This document shows, one piece after another, positions 35,296 to 45,572 of a stretch of DNA of 64,000 nucleotides. A program made the position numbers and the translations under genes. The notes below the pieces were generated by a model. The model was not told where the DNA came from. It did no database searches and saw nothing but the letters and a program-made list of their open reading frames with translations. The stretch is from Curtobacterium sp. MCLR17_036 (GTDB taxonomy: Bacteria > Actinomycetota > Actinomycetes > Actinomycetales > Microbacteriaceae), in the NCBI RefSeq assembly GCF_003234445.2, contig NZ_CP126269.1, positions 186,001 through 250,000 on the forward strand, read 5' to 3'. Numbering within the stretch: position 1 is the stretch's first letter; each line of letters starts with the position of its first letter.

Positions 35296-36018
35296 ATGAC
35301 GGATCAGCGGGTGCTCTGGGTCACCGGCGGTGGCAGCGGCATGGGGGCTGCGAGTGCCGAGGCGGCGGCGCGGGACGGCTGGACCGTGGTGCTGAGCGGG
35401 CGCCGTGCCGACCGGCTCGAGCAGGTCGCGCGCACCGTCCGGGACGCCGGGGGGACCGCGGACGTCCTGCCCCTCGACGCGGACGACCCCGACGCCGTCG
35501 CAGCTGCGCGGGACACCGTGCTCGAGCGGCACGGTCGGCTCGACGGGCTCGTGCTGGCGGCCGGGAGCAACGCCCCGCGACGCCGCTGGGACGACCAGTC
35601 GATGACCGACTTCCGCGCGATCGTGGACACGAACCTCACCGCCGTCGTCACGGTGGTGGACGCCGCGCTGCCGGCACTCCGCGCGGCCGGCGGCGTGGTC
35701 GTGGTCGTGTCGTCGTACGCCGGGTGGTCCTTCCAGCCGGGGGCGGGTGTCGCGTACTCGGCGAGCAAGTCCGCGCTCGCGTCGGTCGTCCGCACGCTGA
35801 ACCAGCAGGAGGCCGAGCACGGCGTGCGTGCCACGCACCTGTGCCCGGGCGACGTGGCGACGGACTTCCTCGACCAGCGGCCCGAGGTCCCCGACGCGGC
35901 TGCCCGGCAGCGCATGCTCCAGCCGGAGGACGTCGGGCGGACGGTCGCCTTCGTGCTCGGGGTGCCGGCGCACGTGCGCATCGACGAGCTCGTGCTGTCG
36001 CCCGTCTCGCAGCGGTGA
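35296..36018 (+). CDS. SDR oxidoreductase
   Basis: 240 residues. Glycine motif TGGGSGMGAASA, Arg in SGRRADRL suggesting NADPH, LVLAAGSNAP in place of NNAG, catalytic Ser in VVSSYAG and Tyr-Lys in VAYSASKSALAS. Leaderless: TACCAT (35284-35289), 6 nt, ATG. A 29-codon frame (GTG 36015 to TGA 36104, hydrophobic and Ala/Val-rich) overlaps its stop but lacks other support. Confidence 0.87.
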   Translation: MTDQRVLWVTGGGSGMGAASAEAAARDGWTVVLSGRRADRLEQVARTVRDAGGTADVLPLDADDPDAVAAARDTVLERHGRLDGLVLAAGSNAPRRRWDDQSMTDFRAIVDTNLTAVVTVVDAALPALRAAGGVVVVVSSYAGWSFQPGAGVAYSASKSALASVVRTLNQQEAEHGVRATHLCPGDVATDFLDQRPEVPDAAARQRMLQPEDVGRTVAFVLGVPAHVRIDELVLSPVSQR

Positions 36019-36217
36019 CGAGCACCGCCGACCGGGCCCTCGGCCAGGTGGGTGCCGCGGTCGTCGCCGGCGCCGTCGCGGTGGGCAGCCGTCGGAGCGC
36101 TTGATGCGAGGCAGCCTCGACGATGCGGGCCATCGTCGACCGCCCGCGAGCGGAGCGCCGCCGACCTGCGAGGATGGAGGCCGGCGCGTCCTCCCGACGC
36201 CCGTGAGAGGCGGAGTC

Positions 36218-36838
36218 GTGGACGCAGCACAGGACCTGGTGGTCCAGCTCGTCGGCACCCCGTGGGCGTTCCTCGTCGTCGGTCTCGTGCTCGCCGTCGG
36301 CAGCGTCGCGGTCTTCCTGCCCAGCCAGGCACTGGTCGTCGCGATCGGGACGCTCCTGGTGGGCGGTGACGGCGGGATCCTGGCGGTCCTCTTCCTCGTC
36401 GTCGCGGCCTCGATCGGCATGGTGCTCGGCGACCTCGGCCTGTTCCACCTGGCACGCACGGTCGACCTCGGCTCGCGGTCGTGGTTCTCGCGGCCGAAGG
36501 TCCGGAAGGCCCGCGACGCCATCGACGGCCGGTACCGCGCCGCTCCCGGGCGCATCGCGGTCCTCGGACGGTTCATCCCGATGGGGCGGCTCACGACGAA
36601 CCTGGTCGGCGCGGACAGCGGGCTCGACGTCCGACGCTTCCTGGTGAGCTGCGTGCTCGCCGACGTCGTGTGGGCGGCGTACTGCGTCGGCATCGCCGCG
36701 GCCACCGGACGCTGGAGCCGCGACGAACCCTTCCTGGTGACGGTCCTGGCGGTCGTGGCGTCGATCCTGCTCGGGTTCGGGATCTCCGCGATCGAGAAGG
36801 CCGTGCGACGGCGCAGCGAGGCGGCGGCCGCGGCCTGA
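36218..36838 (+). CDS. DedA-family (VTT-domain) membrane protein
   Basis: 206 residues from GTG 36218 with an AGAGGCGGAG site upstream; the frame extends further 5' but without initiation signals. About five membrane segments with the DedA/VTT signature GRIAVLGRFIPMGRLTTNLV and GADSGLDVRRF. DedA proteins are membrane proteins linked to lipid-carrier recycling, proton-motive force and cation or drug tolerance. Followed 37 nt later by the SMP-30 gene. Confidence 0.85.
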   Translation: MDAAQDLVVQLVGTPWAFLVVGLVLAVGSVAVFLPSQALVVAIGTLLVGGDGGILAVLFLVVAASIGMVLGDLGLFHLARTVDLGSRSWFSRPKVRKARDAIDGRYRAAPGRIAVLGRFIPMGRLTTNLVGADSGLDVRRFLVSCVLADVVWAAYCVGIAAATGRWSRDEPFLVTVLAVVASILLGFGISAIEKAVRRRSEAAAAA

Positions 36839-36875
36839 CGACCGTAGGCTGGGCAGCCCGTTCGAAGGAGAACCC

Positions 36876-37754
36876 GTGCTGCTGGACGACCTCGTGCCCG
36901 ACCCCGACGCGCTCGAGCGCATCGCCACCGGCAGCACCTGGGCCGAGGGGCCCTGCTGGATCCCCGCGAGCCGCACCCTGCGGTGGTCGGACATCCCCGG
37001 CGACCGCATCCTGCAGTGGCACGCGGACTCGGGGGAGACCTCGGTGTACGCCGAGCACGTCGAGTTCACCAACGGCCGCACCGCCGACCGGGACGGCAGC
37101 GTCGTGCAGTGCTCGCACGGCCGTCGACGCGTCGAGCGCGACCGCGACGGGGTCGTGACGTCGATCGTCGACGCCTGGGCCGGTGTCCGGCTGAACTCGC
37201 CGAACGACGTCGTCGTGGCGCGCGACGGCAGCGTGTGGTTCACGGACCCGGCGTACGGCATCACGCAGCCGCGCGAGGGGCACCCGGGCGAACGCGAGTA
37301 CGGCGACCACTGGCTCTTCCGCTGCGGACCGGAGGGCCAGGACCTGCGCCCCGTGGCGACCGACGTCGACCAGCCGAACGGGCTGGCGTTCGACCCCGAC
37401 GAGCGGGTGCTCTACGTCGCCAGCTCGGACGGCGACGAACCGGTCATCCGGGCGTACGACCGCAGGGGCGACCGCGGCGACCTGCTGAAGAACGGCCGGG
37501 TGTTCGCGCGCCTCGAGCCGGGCGAGGGGGTGCCGGACGGCATCCGCGTCGACGTGCACGGCAACGTGTGGTCGTCGGCGGCAACGGGGGTCGTCGTGTT
37601 CGACCCGACGGGCTCGCGGATCGGTGCGATCGCGGTGCCCGAGGTGACGGCGAACCTGTGCTTCGGCGGCGACGACGGCACCACGCTCTTCCTGACGTCG
37701 ACGACGTCGGTGTACCGGATCGCGACGACGACGCGGGACGCTGCCGTATCCTGA
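36876..37754 (+). CDS. SMP-30/gluconolactonase family lactonase
   Basis: 292 residues, GTG 36876 with AAGGAG 6 nt upstream and a TAGGCT box ~26 nt before the start. Six-bladed propeller family; metal ligands appear as Glu in TWAEGPCW, Asn in RLNSPNDVVV and DQPNGLAFDP, and Asp in GIRVDVHGNVW. Such enzymes hydrolyse sugar lactones in the oxidative sugar pathways. Ends 7 nt before rlmC, so the two may be co-transcribed without shared function. Confidence 0.9.
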   Translation: MLLDDLVPDPDALERIATGSTWAEGPCWIPASRTLRWSDIPGDRILQWHADSGETSVYAEHVEFTNGRTADRDGSVVQCSHGRRRVERDRDGVVTSIVDAWAGVRLNSPNDVVVARDGSVWFTDPAYGITQPREGHPGEREYGDHWLFRCGPEGQDLRPVATDVDQPNGLAFDPDERVLYVASSDGDEPVIRAYDRRGDRGDLLKNGRVFARLEPGEGVPDGIRVDVHGNVWSSAATGVVVFDPTGSRIGAIAVPEVTANLCFGGDDGTTLFLTSTTSVYRIATTTRDAAVS

Positions 37755-37761
37755 GCCGGCC

Positions 37762-38913
37762 ATGCAGTGCGACTACTTCGACCGCGGGGTGTGCCGGTCC
37801 TGCACGCTCATGGGGCAGCCCTACGCCGACCAGGTCCTCGACAAGGAGCTCCGCACGCGGGAACTCCTGCACGACGCGGTCGAGGCCGCCGGCGGACCGG
37901 CAGCGGTGACCTGGTCGCCCGCGATCACCAGCCCCGAGTCCGGGTACCGGAACAAGGCGAAGATGGTGGTCGGCGGTTCGACGCAGCGCCCGACCGTCGG
38001 GATCCTCGACGACCGACAGCGCGGGGTCGACCTGCGGCACTGCGGCATCTGCACCCCGGGGATCCGGCACGCGCTGCCCGTCCTCGCCGACTTCGTCTCG
38101 TACGCCGGGCTCATGCCGTACGACGTGGCCGCACGCCGGGGCGAGCTGAAGTACGTCCTGGTCACCGAGTCGCCCGACGGCGAGCTCATGGTGCGCTTCG
38201 TGCTGCGGTCCGAGGGGCAGTTGCCCCAGCTCCGGCAGCACCTCGACGCGCTGCGGGCCGCGTTGCCGAACGCCGTCGTGGTGACCGCGAACCTGCTGCC
38301 CGAGCACAAGGCCGTGACCGAGGGCGACCGCGAGGTCGTGCTGACCGAGCAGGAGACCCTGCCGATGCGGCTCGGCGGGATCACGATGCACCTGCGGCCG
38401 CAGAGCTTCTTCCAGACGAACACCGCCGTGGCGACGCAGCTCTACGCGCAGGCGACGGCCTGGATCGACGAGCTCGACCCGGCGTCGATGTGGGACCTGT
38501 ACTGCGGCGTCGGCGGGTTCGCCCTGCACGCCGCGCGTGCCGGCCGCGCCGTCACCGGGATCGAGACGAGCGCCGAGGCGGTCCGCTCCGCCAAGCAGTC
38601 CGCGCGCGAGGCCGGACTCGAGGGCGTCCGGTTCGCTGCCGACGACGCCACCGAGCACGCCCTGCGGGCCCGTCCGACGGCGGTCCCGGAGCTCGTCGTG
38701 GTGAACCCGCCGCGGCGGGGGATCGGGGCGACCCTGTCCGGCTGGCTCGAGGAGTCCGACGTGCAGCACGTCGTCTACTCGAGCTGCAACCCGGTGACCC
38801 TGGCGAAGGACCTGGCGCGGATGCCGTCGTTCCGACTGCGTCGCGCGCGCGTGCTCGACATGTTCCCGCAGACCGGTCACCTGGAGGCCGTGACCCTGCT
38901 GTCCCGGGCCTGA
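37762..38913 (+). CDS. rlmC: 23S rRNA (uracil-747-C5)-methyltransferase RlmC
   Basis: 383 residues; E. coli RlmC has 375. N-terminal iron-sulfur cysteines in MQCDYFDRGVCRSC and HCGIC, no TRAM domain, which separates it from RlmD. AdoMet site DLYCGVGGFALHAA, catalytic Cys in VYSSCNPVTLAKDL, and PQTGHLEAVTLL near the end. Modifies the large-subunit rRNA with AdoMet. Uracil-5-methyltransferases of other specificity are possible but the cysteine spacing favours RlmC. Confidence 0.9.
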   Translation: MQCDYFDRGVCRSCTLMGQPYADQVLDKELRTRELLHDAVEAAGGPAAVTWSPAITSPESGYRNKAKMVVGGSTQRPTVGILDDRQRGVDLRHCGICTPGIRHALPVLADFVSYAGLMPYDVAARRGELKYVLVTESPDGELMVRFVLRSEGQLPQLRQHLDALRAALPNAVVVTANLLPEHKAVTEGDREVVLTEQETLPMRLGGITMHLRPQSFFQTNTAVATQLYAQATAWIDELDPASMWDLYCGVGGFALHAARAGRAVTGIETSAEAVRSAKQSAREAGLEGVRFAADDATEHALRARPTAVPELVVVNPPRRGIGATLSGWLEESDVQHVVYSSCNPVTLAKDLARMPSFRLRRARVLDMFPQTGHLEAVTLLSRA

Positions 38914-39911
<998 letters not shown>

Positions 39912-39931
39912 TCGCTCCGCCGATCCAGCGA

Positions 39932-39969
39932 CGACGACGCCCCACGACCTCGGTCGTGGGGCGTCGTCG
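39932..39969. terminator. 18-bp-stem bidirectional terminator
   Basis: Perfect inverted repeat (39932-39949 with 39952-39969), 2-nt loop, located between the convergent RPF and LCP genes. Confidence 0.85.
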
Positions 39970-39992
39970 CGTGCGGGGGCCGGGACTGTGGC

Positions 39993-41015
39993 CTACGGGT
40001 GGTCGGCCAGCCACCCGGCGACGTCGTCGGAGCGCAGCGCCTGCGACAGCTCGCCCACGGCCAGGGTGTTCAGCGTCACGATCGACTGACCGTCCGGCGA
40101 CGTCCCCGCGCCCGCGGTCGGCAGCGTGAACGTCCGCAGGTCGTCCGCGCGCACGCCCCGGAGCGACCAGCCGAGCCGCACGAGCCGCGGGAACGTGAGT
40201 CCGGGGTCGACGGACAGGTGCTCGCTCGTCGCGGTCACGAAGTCCTGGATGCGGCCGGGGTTCGTCAGGGTCCCCCGCGAGAGCAGCCCGTCGAGCACCC
40301 CGCGCATGAACGCCTGCTGGTTGCGGACCCGGGTGTGGTCGGCGTCGGCGAAGGCGTAGCGCTCGCGCACGAAGGCGAGGGCGGCGTCGCCGTCGAGGCG
40401 GTTCGGCCCGGCGACGAAGTCGTGACCGCGAGCACTGAACGCCTGCGAGGAGTCGACCGTGACACCGCCGAGGGCATCGGTCATCGACGCGAACCCGGTG
40501 AAGTCGATCTCGGCGACGTGGTCGACGCGGACGTCGAGCAGGCGTTCGACGGTCTGCACGGTGAGCGGGACGCCACCCCAGGCGTACGCGGCGTTGATCT
40601 TCGCGCTACCGTGGCCGGGGACCTCGACCCAGGAGTCCCGCATGATCGACATCAGGTACACGGCGCTGCGGTCGGCCGGGACGTGCGCGAGCATCAGGGT
40701 GTCCGCACGGCCGCCGGCGGTCCGGTCGGGGTCGTCCGCCGGCCGACGGTCCGAGCCGATGAGCAGGACGTTCTCGGCGCCCTTCGTCGCTGCCGGTCGG
40801 GCACCCTGTGGGAACGCGTCACCGATCGTGTCGGTGCGGTCGCCGAAGCTCCGGGCGAGGCCGCCGACGAAGACGCTCGCGACGACGGCGACGACCACCG
40901 CGATGCCGAGGAGCGACGCCAGCGTCGCCACGGCGGCGACGACCACGGGCCGCCGGCGGCGGGATCGGCGGACGGACTGTTCGGCGGCCAGACGGGCCGC
41001 CCGACGTTCGGACAT
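39993..41015 (-). CDS. LCP-family (LytR-CpsA-Psr) cell-wall ligase
   Basis: 340 residues from ATG 41015, with AGGAG 7 nt upstream. Basic cytoplasmic N-terminus, one membrane segment (~24-50), then the LCP domain: ENVLLIGSDRR, RADTLMLAHV, MSIMRDSWVEVPGHGSAKIN and LAFVRERY with later Arg-Asn-Gln-Gln. These Arg/Asp residues bind the polyprenyl pyrophosphate of the lipid-linked polymer; LCP enzymes attach wall glycopolymers to peptidoglycan. No LytR_C domain. Convergent with the RPF gene. Confidence 0.92.
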   Translation of the reverse strand: MSERRAARLAAEQSVRRSRRRRPVVVAAVATLASLLGIAVVVAVVASVFVGGLARSFGDRTDTIGDAFPQGARPAATKGAENVLLIGSDRRPADDPDRTAGGRADTLMLAHVPADRSAVYLMSIMRDSWVEVPGHGSAKINAAYAWGGVPLTVQTVERLLDVRVDHVAEIDFTGFASMTDALGGVTVDSSQAFSARGHDFVAGPNRLDGDAALAFVRERYAFADADHTRVRNQQAFMRGVLDGLLSRGTLTNPGRIQDFVTATSEHLSVDPGLTFPRLVRLGWSLRGVRADDLRTFTLPTAGAGTSPDGQSIVTLNTLAVGELSQALRSDDVAGWLADHP

Positions 41016-41094
41016 GCGGGGCTCCTGCGGGGTCGGGTCGACCGGCAGTCGACCCGACCAGGGTATCGCATGTGATATGTGACCGGCAGGGCGG

Positions 41095-41493
41095 TCAGCG
41101 CCCGTCGAGCACTCCCTGGAGCGCTGCGCGGAGCGCCGGGTCCTCGGGCAGGACCTCGCGCTCGATGTGCCGGGCCGTCTCCCACGACGCTCGGCCGGCG
41201 TCCGTGACCTGCACGACGCGGCGGCGACGATCGGCCGGGTGGGGCGTCCGCTCGACCAGGCCGTCCCGCTCGAGGCGCTCCAGGGTCCGCGACATCGTCT
41301 GCGGCTGCACGCGGGCGGTGCGCGCGAGCGACTCGGCGCCGCTGGGGCCGGTCCTGACGAGGATGTCCACGACGATGAGCGCGGCGTGCGGCAGACCGAT
41401 CGCCCGCAGCCGTTCGTCCCACTCGCGCTCGACGGCTCGCGCCGCGGCCGAGAGCAGGCGACCGAGCGGCCACTGGGTGGTCGTGTCGTCCAT
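41095..41493 (-). CDS. MarR-family transcriptional regulator
   Basis: 132 residues. Winged helix with PSGAESLARTARVQPQTMSRTLERLERDGLVERTPHPADRR; the C-terminal helix is short. Leaderless: TAGACT (41500-41505 on the complement), 6 nt, ATG. Located between LCP and GntR genes with no obvious effector partner; ATGTGA elements near 41066 and 41546 flank it. Confidence 0.85.
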   Translation of the reverse strand: MDDTTTQWPLGRLLSAAARAVEREWDERLRAIGLPHAALIVVDILVRTGPSGAESLARTARVQPQTMSRTLERLERDGLVERTPHPADRRRRVVQVTDAGRASWETARHIEREVLPEDPALRAALQGVLDGR

Positions 41494-41564
41494 GGCCGCA
41501 GTCTAGGTCGCACCGCTCGTCGTGGCGCTCGCCGCCGGGCGCTGACATGTGACACGCTGGGCGC

Positions 41565-42215
41565 ATGCCAGTTCCGTCGACGCAGCCCGCAGCCGAGCGC
41601 AAGCTCCTGAGAGACACCGTGCAGGACAAGATCCGCGACGCGATCATGGACGGCACGCTCGAGCCCGGGGAACGGCTCAACGACGACGACCTCATCGCCT
41701 GGCTCGGGGTCTCCCGCACCCCCATCCGCGAGGCGCTCGCCGAGCTCGCCCGCGCCGGGCTCATCGAGATGGCGCCGAACCGCTACACCCGGGTGGCCGC
41801 CCCGACGGCGGAGGAGTTCCTCGACGCGTACCGCACGCTCGGCGTCATCTACGGCGGCGTGGTCCGCCTGGCGGTCTCGCGCTTCACCGAGTCGCAGCGC
41901 GGGAAGATCGTGCAGATGCTCGACGACGCGCACGGCAAGATCGCAGCCGACCAGCAGGACGAGGTGTTCCACGAGGGCGCCGACCTGTACTCGCTGTGGG
42001 CGGACGCCTGCGGCAACCCCTCGCTCGCGCAGCTCTGCCGCTCGACGACCGACGGCCTCGCCTTCAAGCTGCGGGTGCCCGGACTCGCCGAGCTGGTGCC
42101 GGCCGAGGTGATCCTGCCCGAGCTCGAGAAGCTCCGCGCCGCCGTCCTCGACCAGGACCCGATCGCGGCCGAACTCGCGATGGAAGCCGTCCACCTGCTG
42201 CCCGAACGGTCCTAG
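41565..42215 (+). CDS. GntR-family regulator with FCD-like domain
   Basis: 216 residues. Typical GntR HTH: LRDTVQDKIRDAIMDGTLEPGERLNDDDLIAWLGVSRTPIREALAEL. An all-helical effector domain follows, resembling FCD but compact. The metal-binding His pattern of FCD is incomplete, so it may be a divergent member. Ligand unknown. ATG 41565 follows CACGCT, a weak leaderless box; TGACATGTGAC lies just upstream as a possible operator. Confidence 0.85.
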   Translation: MPVPSTQPAAERKLLRDTVQDKIRDAIMDGTLEPGERLNDDDLIAWLGVSRTPIREALAELARAGLIEMAPNRYTRVAAPTAEEFLDAYRTLGVIYGGVVRLAVSRFTESQRGKIVQMLDDAHGKIAADQQDEVFHEGADLYSLWADACGNPSLAQLCRSTTDGLAFKLRVPGLAELVPAEVILPELEKLRAAVLDQDPIAAELAMEAVHLLPERS

Positions 42216-42281
42216 GCGGGCAGTGGGGACCTCCCAGGTCCGTTCCATGTGCGTCGTGCGCGCGGCGGTTATGGTTTCCCG

Positions 42282-43790
42282 GTGAGCAACGAACCCGAGC
42301 AGACGACCGACCCCGCGCGTCGCGGCTCCGTGCCGCCGCGCCACGGGCGCCAGAAGCGACGGGCGGGCGTGGTCTTCCCCGCCGTCGCCGGGGTGCTCAC
42401 CATGGCACTCCTGCTCAGCGGCGGGTACGCGGCCTTCGCGTTCAACCGCGTGCAGAGCGGGGTGACGCGGATCGACGCCATCGCCGGCGGCAAGAAGGAC
42501 AAGGACGACATCGACGGCAAGGCGCAGAACATCCTGCTCGTCGGCGACGACCACCGGCCGGAGAACGCCACCCCCGAGCAGATGGCCGAGCTCAGCACGA
42601 CGACCGACGGCGGTGCGACGAACACCGACACGATGATCGTGCTGCACATCAACGCCGACGGCTCGCAGGCGACGATGATCTCGTTCCCCCGCGACTCGTA
42701 CGTCGACATCCCGGACGTCGGCAAGGGCAAGCTCAACAGCGCCTTCTACTACGGCACGCTCAACGGCGGTGGCGACACCGGCGGTGCGAAGACGCTCATC
42801 AAGACGATCGAGAACCTGAGCGGGCTGTCCATCGACCACTACGTGCGCGTCTCGCTGCTCGGCTTCTACCAGGTGGTGAAGGAACTCGGCCCGGTCGAGG
42901 TGTGCCTGAACCAGCCCGCGAAGGACAAGGACTCCGGCGTGGACCTGCCCGCGGGCAAGTCGACGCTCAACGCGAAGGAGGCGCTGTCGTTCGTGCGCCA
43001 GCGCAAGGGGCTGCCGAACGGCGACCTCGACCGCAACGTGCGGCAGCAGTACTTCCTGTCGCAGGAGGCCCGCAAGGTCCTGTCCGCCGGCACGCTGCTC
43101 AACCCGATCAAGATGAACAACATCCTCGGGGCGATCGGTGACTCGATCCAGACCGACACCGACCTGGTGTCCCTCGCGACGCAGATGCGGAACCTGCGCC
43201 CGGGCAACATCCAGTCGGCGACCATCCCGACGCTCGGCACCCCGACGATCTACCCGAACGGCACGGCGCTCTCGATCGTCGAGGTCGACACCGTCGGGCT
43301 GCCCGCGTTCGTGCAGGGCCTGGTCGGCGAGCCGGAGCGCTACGCCAAGGCCGGTCGTGCGCAGCCGGCGAACACCTCGGTCACCGTGCTGAACGGCTCC
43401 GGTGTCGAGGGCGCCGCGACCGCGGCCGGGCAGGTCCTGACGGCACGCGGGTTCCAGGTCGCCCCGGCCGGGTCGTCCCCGACGACGAAGACCACGCAGG
43501 TGCAGTACCCGGCCGGCCAGGAGTCGCAGGCGAAGGCCGTCGCGGCCGTGACGCCGGGTGCGGTCGCGGTGCGGACGAACGTCGTCTCGACGGTCACGCT
43601 GGTGCTCGGCACCGACGGCAAGACCCCGAAGCCGGTCGCGGCGCCGAGTGCGACCGCCTCGTCGCCCGCCGCCGACGCGGGGAGCTCCTCGGGTTCGGGG
43701 TCGAAGCCCAGCGCGAAGCCGTCGAAGGAGCCGTCGCCGAAGTCGACCGACGTGCACAACTACGGCACCGACGGCACCTGCATCAACTGA
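42282..43790 (+). CDS. LCP-family protein with LytR C-terminal domain
   Basis: 502 residues. Leaderless GTG: TATGGT (42270-42275), 6 nt, GTG 42282. Basic N-terminus, membrane segment ~32-52, LCP domain with QNILLVGDDHRP, MISFPRDSYVDIPDVG and LSFVRQRKGLPNGDLDRNVRQQ. Residues ~365-445 form the LytR_C domain (TSVTVLNGSGVEGAATAA), and a Ser/Pro/Lys-rich tail ends in a cysteine-containing DGTCIN. Predicted ligase of wall polymers to peptidoglycan; second LCP in the cluster. Confidence 0.92.
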   Translation: MSNEPEQTTDPARRGSVPPRHGRQKRRAGVVFPAVAGVLTMALLLSGGYAAFAFNRVQSGVTRIDAIAGGKKDKDDIDGKAQNILLVGDDHRPENATPEQMAELSTTTDGGATNTDTMIVLHINADGSQATMISFPRDSYVDIPDVGKGKLNSAFYYGTLNGGGDTGGAKTLIKTIENLSGLSIDHYVRVSLLGFYQVVKELGPVEVCLNQPAKDKDSGVDLPAGKSTLNAKEALSFVRQRKGLPNGDLDRNVRQQYFLSQEARKVLSAGTLLNPIKMNNILGAIGDSIQTDTDLVSLATQMRNLRPGNIQSATIPTLGTPTIYPNGTALSIVEVDTVGLPAFVQGLVGEPERYAKAGRAQPANTSVTVLNGSGVEGAATAAGQVLTARGFQVAPAGSSPTTKTTQVQYPAGQESQAKAVAAVTPGAVAVRTNVVSTVTLVLGTDGKTPKPVAAPSATASSPAADAGSSSGSGSKPSAKPSKEPSPKSTDVHNYGTDGTCIN

Positions 43791-43799
43791 CCGCGTCCC

Positions 43800-43823
43800 C
43801 CGCGGGATGGGAACGTCCCGCGG
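43800..43823 (+). terminator. Small hairpin after LCP gene
   Basis: 8-bp stem CCGCGGGA/TCCCGCGG with an 8-nt loop, 9 nt after the stop codon and just upstream of the promoter of the next gene. Confidence 0.5.
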
Positions 43824-43844
43824 CGGGATCGGTACGGTCGACGG

Positions 43845-44627
43845 GTGAGCACTGCGGCCCGTCCGATCGTCCTGATGACCTACAACGTCAAGAACCCCGA
43901 CCCGGCGCACGACTGGCCGGCACGGCTGCCGGTGGTGCTCGACATCATCCGGCGGCACGACCCGGACGTGCTGTGCGTCCAGGAGGCCTTCGACCACCAG
44001 ATGGACGCCCTGCGCGCCGGGCTCCCCGACCACGCCGACGTCGGGCAGGGTCGCGAGGGCGGCACCGCGGGCGAGCACGCGGCGGTGTTCTTCCGCCGTG
44101 ACCGCTTCCGCCCCACCGACCAGGGGTCGTTCTGGTTGTCGGACACCCCCGACGAACCGGTGTCGAACACCTGGGGCAGCCTGTACCCGCGGATCGCCAA
44201 CCACGTCCGGCTGCTCGACGCCGACGGCCCGGCCTTCACCCTGCTCACCACGCACATGGACCACGAGGTCGGCCCGCACGGCGACGAGGTCCGGGGGAGG
44301 AGCGCCGCCCTCATCGTGGAGCGCCTGGCCGCGGAGACCGGCCCGGTCGTGTTCGCGGGCGACTGCAACGAGCCGTCCGGTTCGGGTGCGGCGTCGCGCG
44401 TGTTCCGCGAGGCCGGCTTCGAGGACGCCTGGCTGGTGGCCGGCGACCCGGACGACCGGACCGCGAGCTACAACGAGTGGCAGCCCCCGGTCGACTCCGG
44501 AGAGCGCATCGACTGGGTGCTCACGCGCGGGGTCGCCGCCGTCGAGCGGGTCGAGATCGACCACGACGGACCGGAGACCTGGTTCGCCAGCGACCACTTC
44601 CCGGTCGTCGCGACGATCCGCGTCTGA
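43845..44627 (+). CDS. Endonuclease/exonuclease/phosphatase-family hydrolase
   Basis: 260 residues. EEP fold motifs: MTYNVKN (Asn), CVQEAF (catalytic Glu), LTTHMDHEV (His), FAGDCNEPSG (Asp/Asn) and ASDHFPVVATI (Asp-His). Such enzymes cleave phosphodiester bonds in nucleic acids, lipids or small molecules; no signal peptide, so probably cytoplasmic. Leaderless GTG with TACGGT (43833-43838) 6 nt upstream. Substrate unknown. Confidence 0.88.
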   Translation: MSTAARPIVLMTYNVKNPDPAHDWPARLPVVLDIIRRHDPDVLCVQEAFDHQMDALRAGLPDHADVGQGREGGTAGEHAAVFFRRDRFRPTDQGSFWLSDTPDEPVSNTWGSLYPRIANHVRLLDADGPAFTLLTTHMDHEVGPHGDEVRGRSAALIVERLAAETGPVVFAGDCNEPSGSGAASRVFREAGFEDAWLVAGDPDDRTASYNEWQPPVDSGERIDWVLTRGVAAVERVEIDHDGPETWFASDHFPVVATIRV

Positions 44628-44642
44628 CCGCGGGCGGCCGGG

Positions 44643-45374
44643 TCAGCAGCTGCGCTGTGCGTGCACCGGCATCGGCGACCCGAGCACCGTGACCGTGGTC
44701 TCGTCGGTCAGCGCCGACACCCCGTTCGTCCCGGTGTGCGCGTGCGCGGCCCGGCGCCCCCGGTCGGTGCGCTCCCACCCCTGCTGGAGCAGCAGCTGCC
44801 ACGCCTGGGTGTCGTCGGAGCCGTAGGACACGCGTTCCGAGCGCGGGGCGTCGGCGATCGCCCGGCGGATGTCGTCGCCGACCCGCACGCCGTCCGGGCC
44901 GGAGAGCTCGACCGTCGAGCCCCAGCGGCTGCGGACCGCGTCGCGCAGCACCCGGATCTCGACGGCGTTGCCGATGCGTGCGGTGGTCGCCAGCGCAGCG
45001 ACCCGCACGGCGCCGCGCCAGGTGTACGTGGTGCCGGCGGGGAAGCACGCGCCGCCGTCGCCCTCGGCGGTCTGGGTGCGCGACGGTGTGCCGAGCAGGC
45101 GGTCGAGCAGGCCGACGGTGAGCGCGGAGTCCCGCATCGACGCACGGACGACGGTGTCGTCGCCGGCGCGCAGGACGAGCGACTCGGCGCCGAGCTCGAT
45201 CGCGTCCACCTCGCGCAGCTGCGACTCCGTCACGACGACCGGTGCGGCGTCGCGGACGGGCACCGCGGCGACCGCGGCGTCCGGCCCGGCCCAGGGCGTC
45301 CCACCGCCGACGACCGATCCGGCCGTGCAGGCCAGGACGGCGGCGCAGAGTGCGAGCTTGGTCCGAGGAGTCAC
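44643..45374 (-). CDS. Secreted protein of unknown function
   Basis: 243 residues. GTG start 6 nt after TACCGT (45381-45386 on the complement), leaderless. An N-terminal signal-like segment (LALCAAVLACTAG) could be lipid-modified at ACTAG, but the lipobox is poor. The rest is soluble, with RVRVGDDIRR-like charged helices and a terminal Cys; one more internal Cys near residue 110 could pair with it. No family recognised. An ACAGGTGT element (45409-45416) lies upstream of the -10 box. Confidence 0.65.
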   Translation of the reverse strand: MTPRTKLALCAAVLACTAGSVVGGGTPWAGPDAAVAAVPVRDAAPVVVTESQLREVDAIELGAESLVLRAGDDTVVRASMRDSALTVGLLDRLLGTPSRTQTAEGDGGACFPAGTTYTWRGAVRVAALATTARIGNAVEIRVLRDAVRSRWGSTVELSGPDGVRVGDDIRRAIADAPRSERVSYGSDDTQAWQLLLQQGWERTDRGRRAAHAHTGTNGVSALTDETTVTVLGSPMPVHAQRSC

Positions 45375-45572
45375 CGTCCGACGGTACGACGCCGGAGCGG
45401 CGTGGACGACAGGTGTTACCGAATCGCGTCCGGGCCGTCACCGGACCGTGACCTTGTCGGGGGGCGCGAGCGGCGCCCCGGTGGTGCGCGCGATCGGACG
45501 TGGGCCGACCCGTGGGACCGGGGGACAGCCTCCTGGGCGGACGTGCTGTCGCGGCTGCGTACCGTCACCGGC

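Noticed and set aside
36015..36104. 29-codon hydrophobic frame overlapping the SDR stop
   Set aside because: No ribosome site or promoter; Ala/Val-rich frames are common by chance at this GC content.
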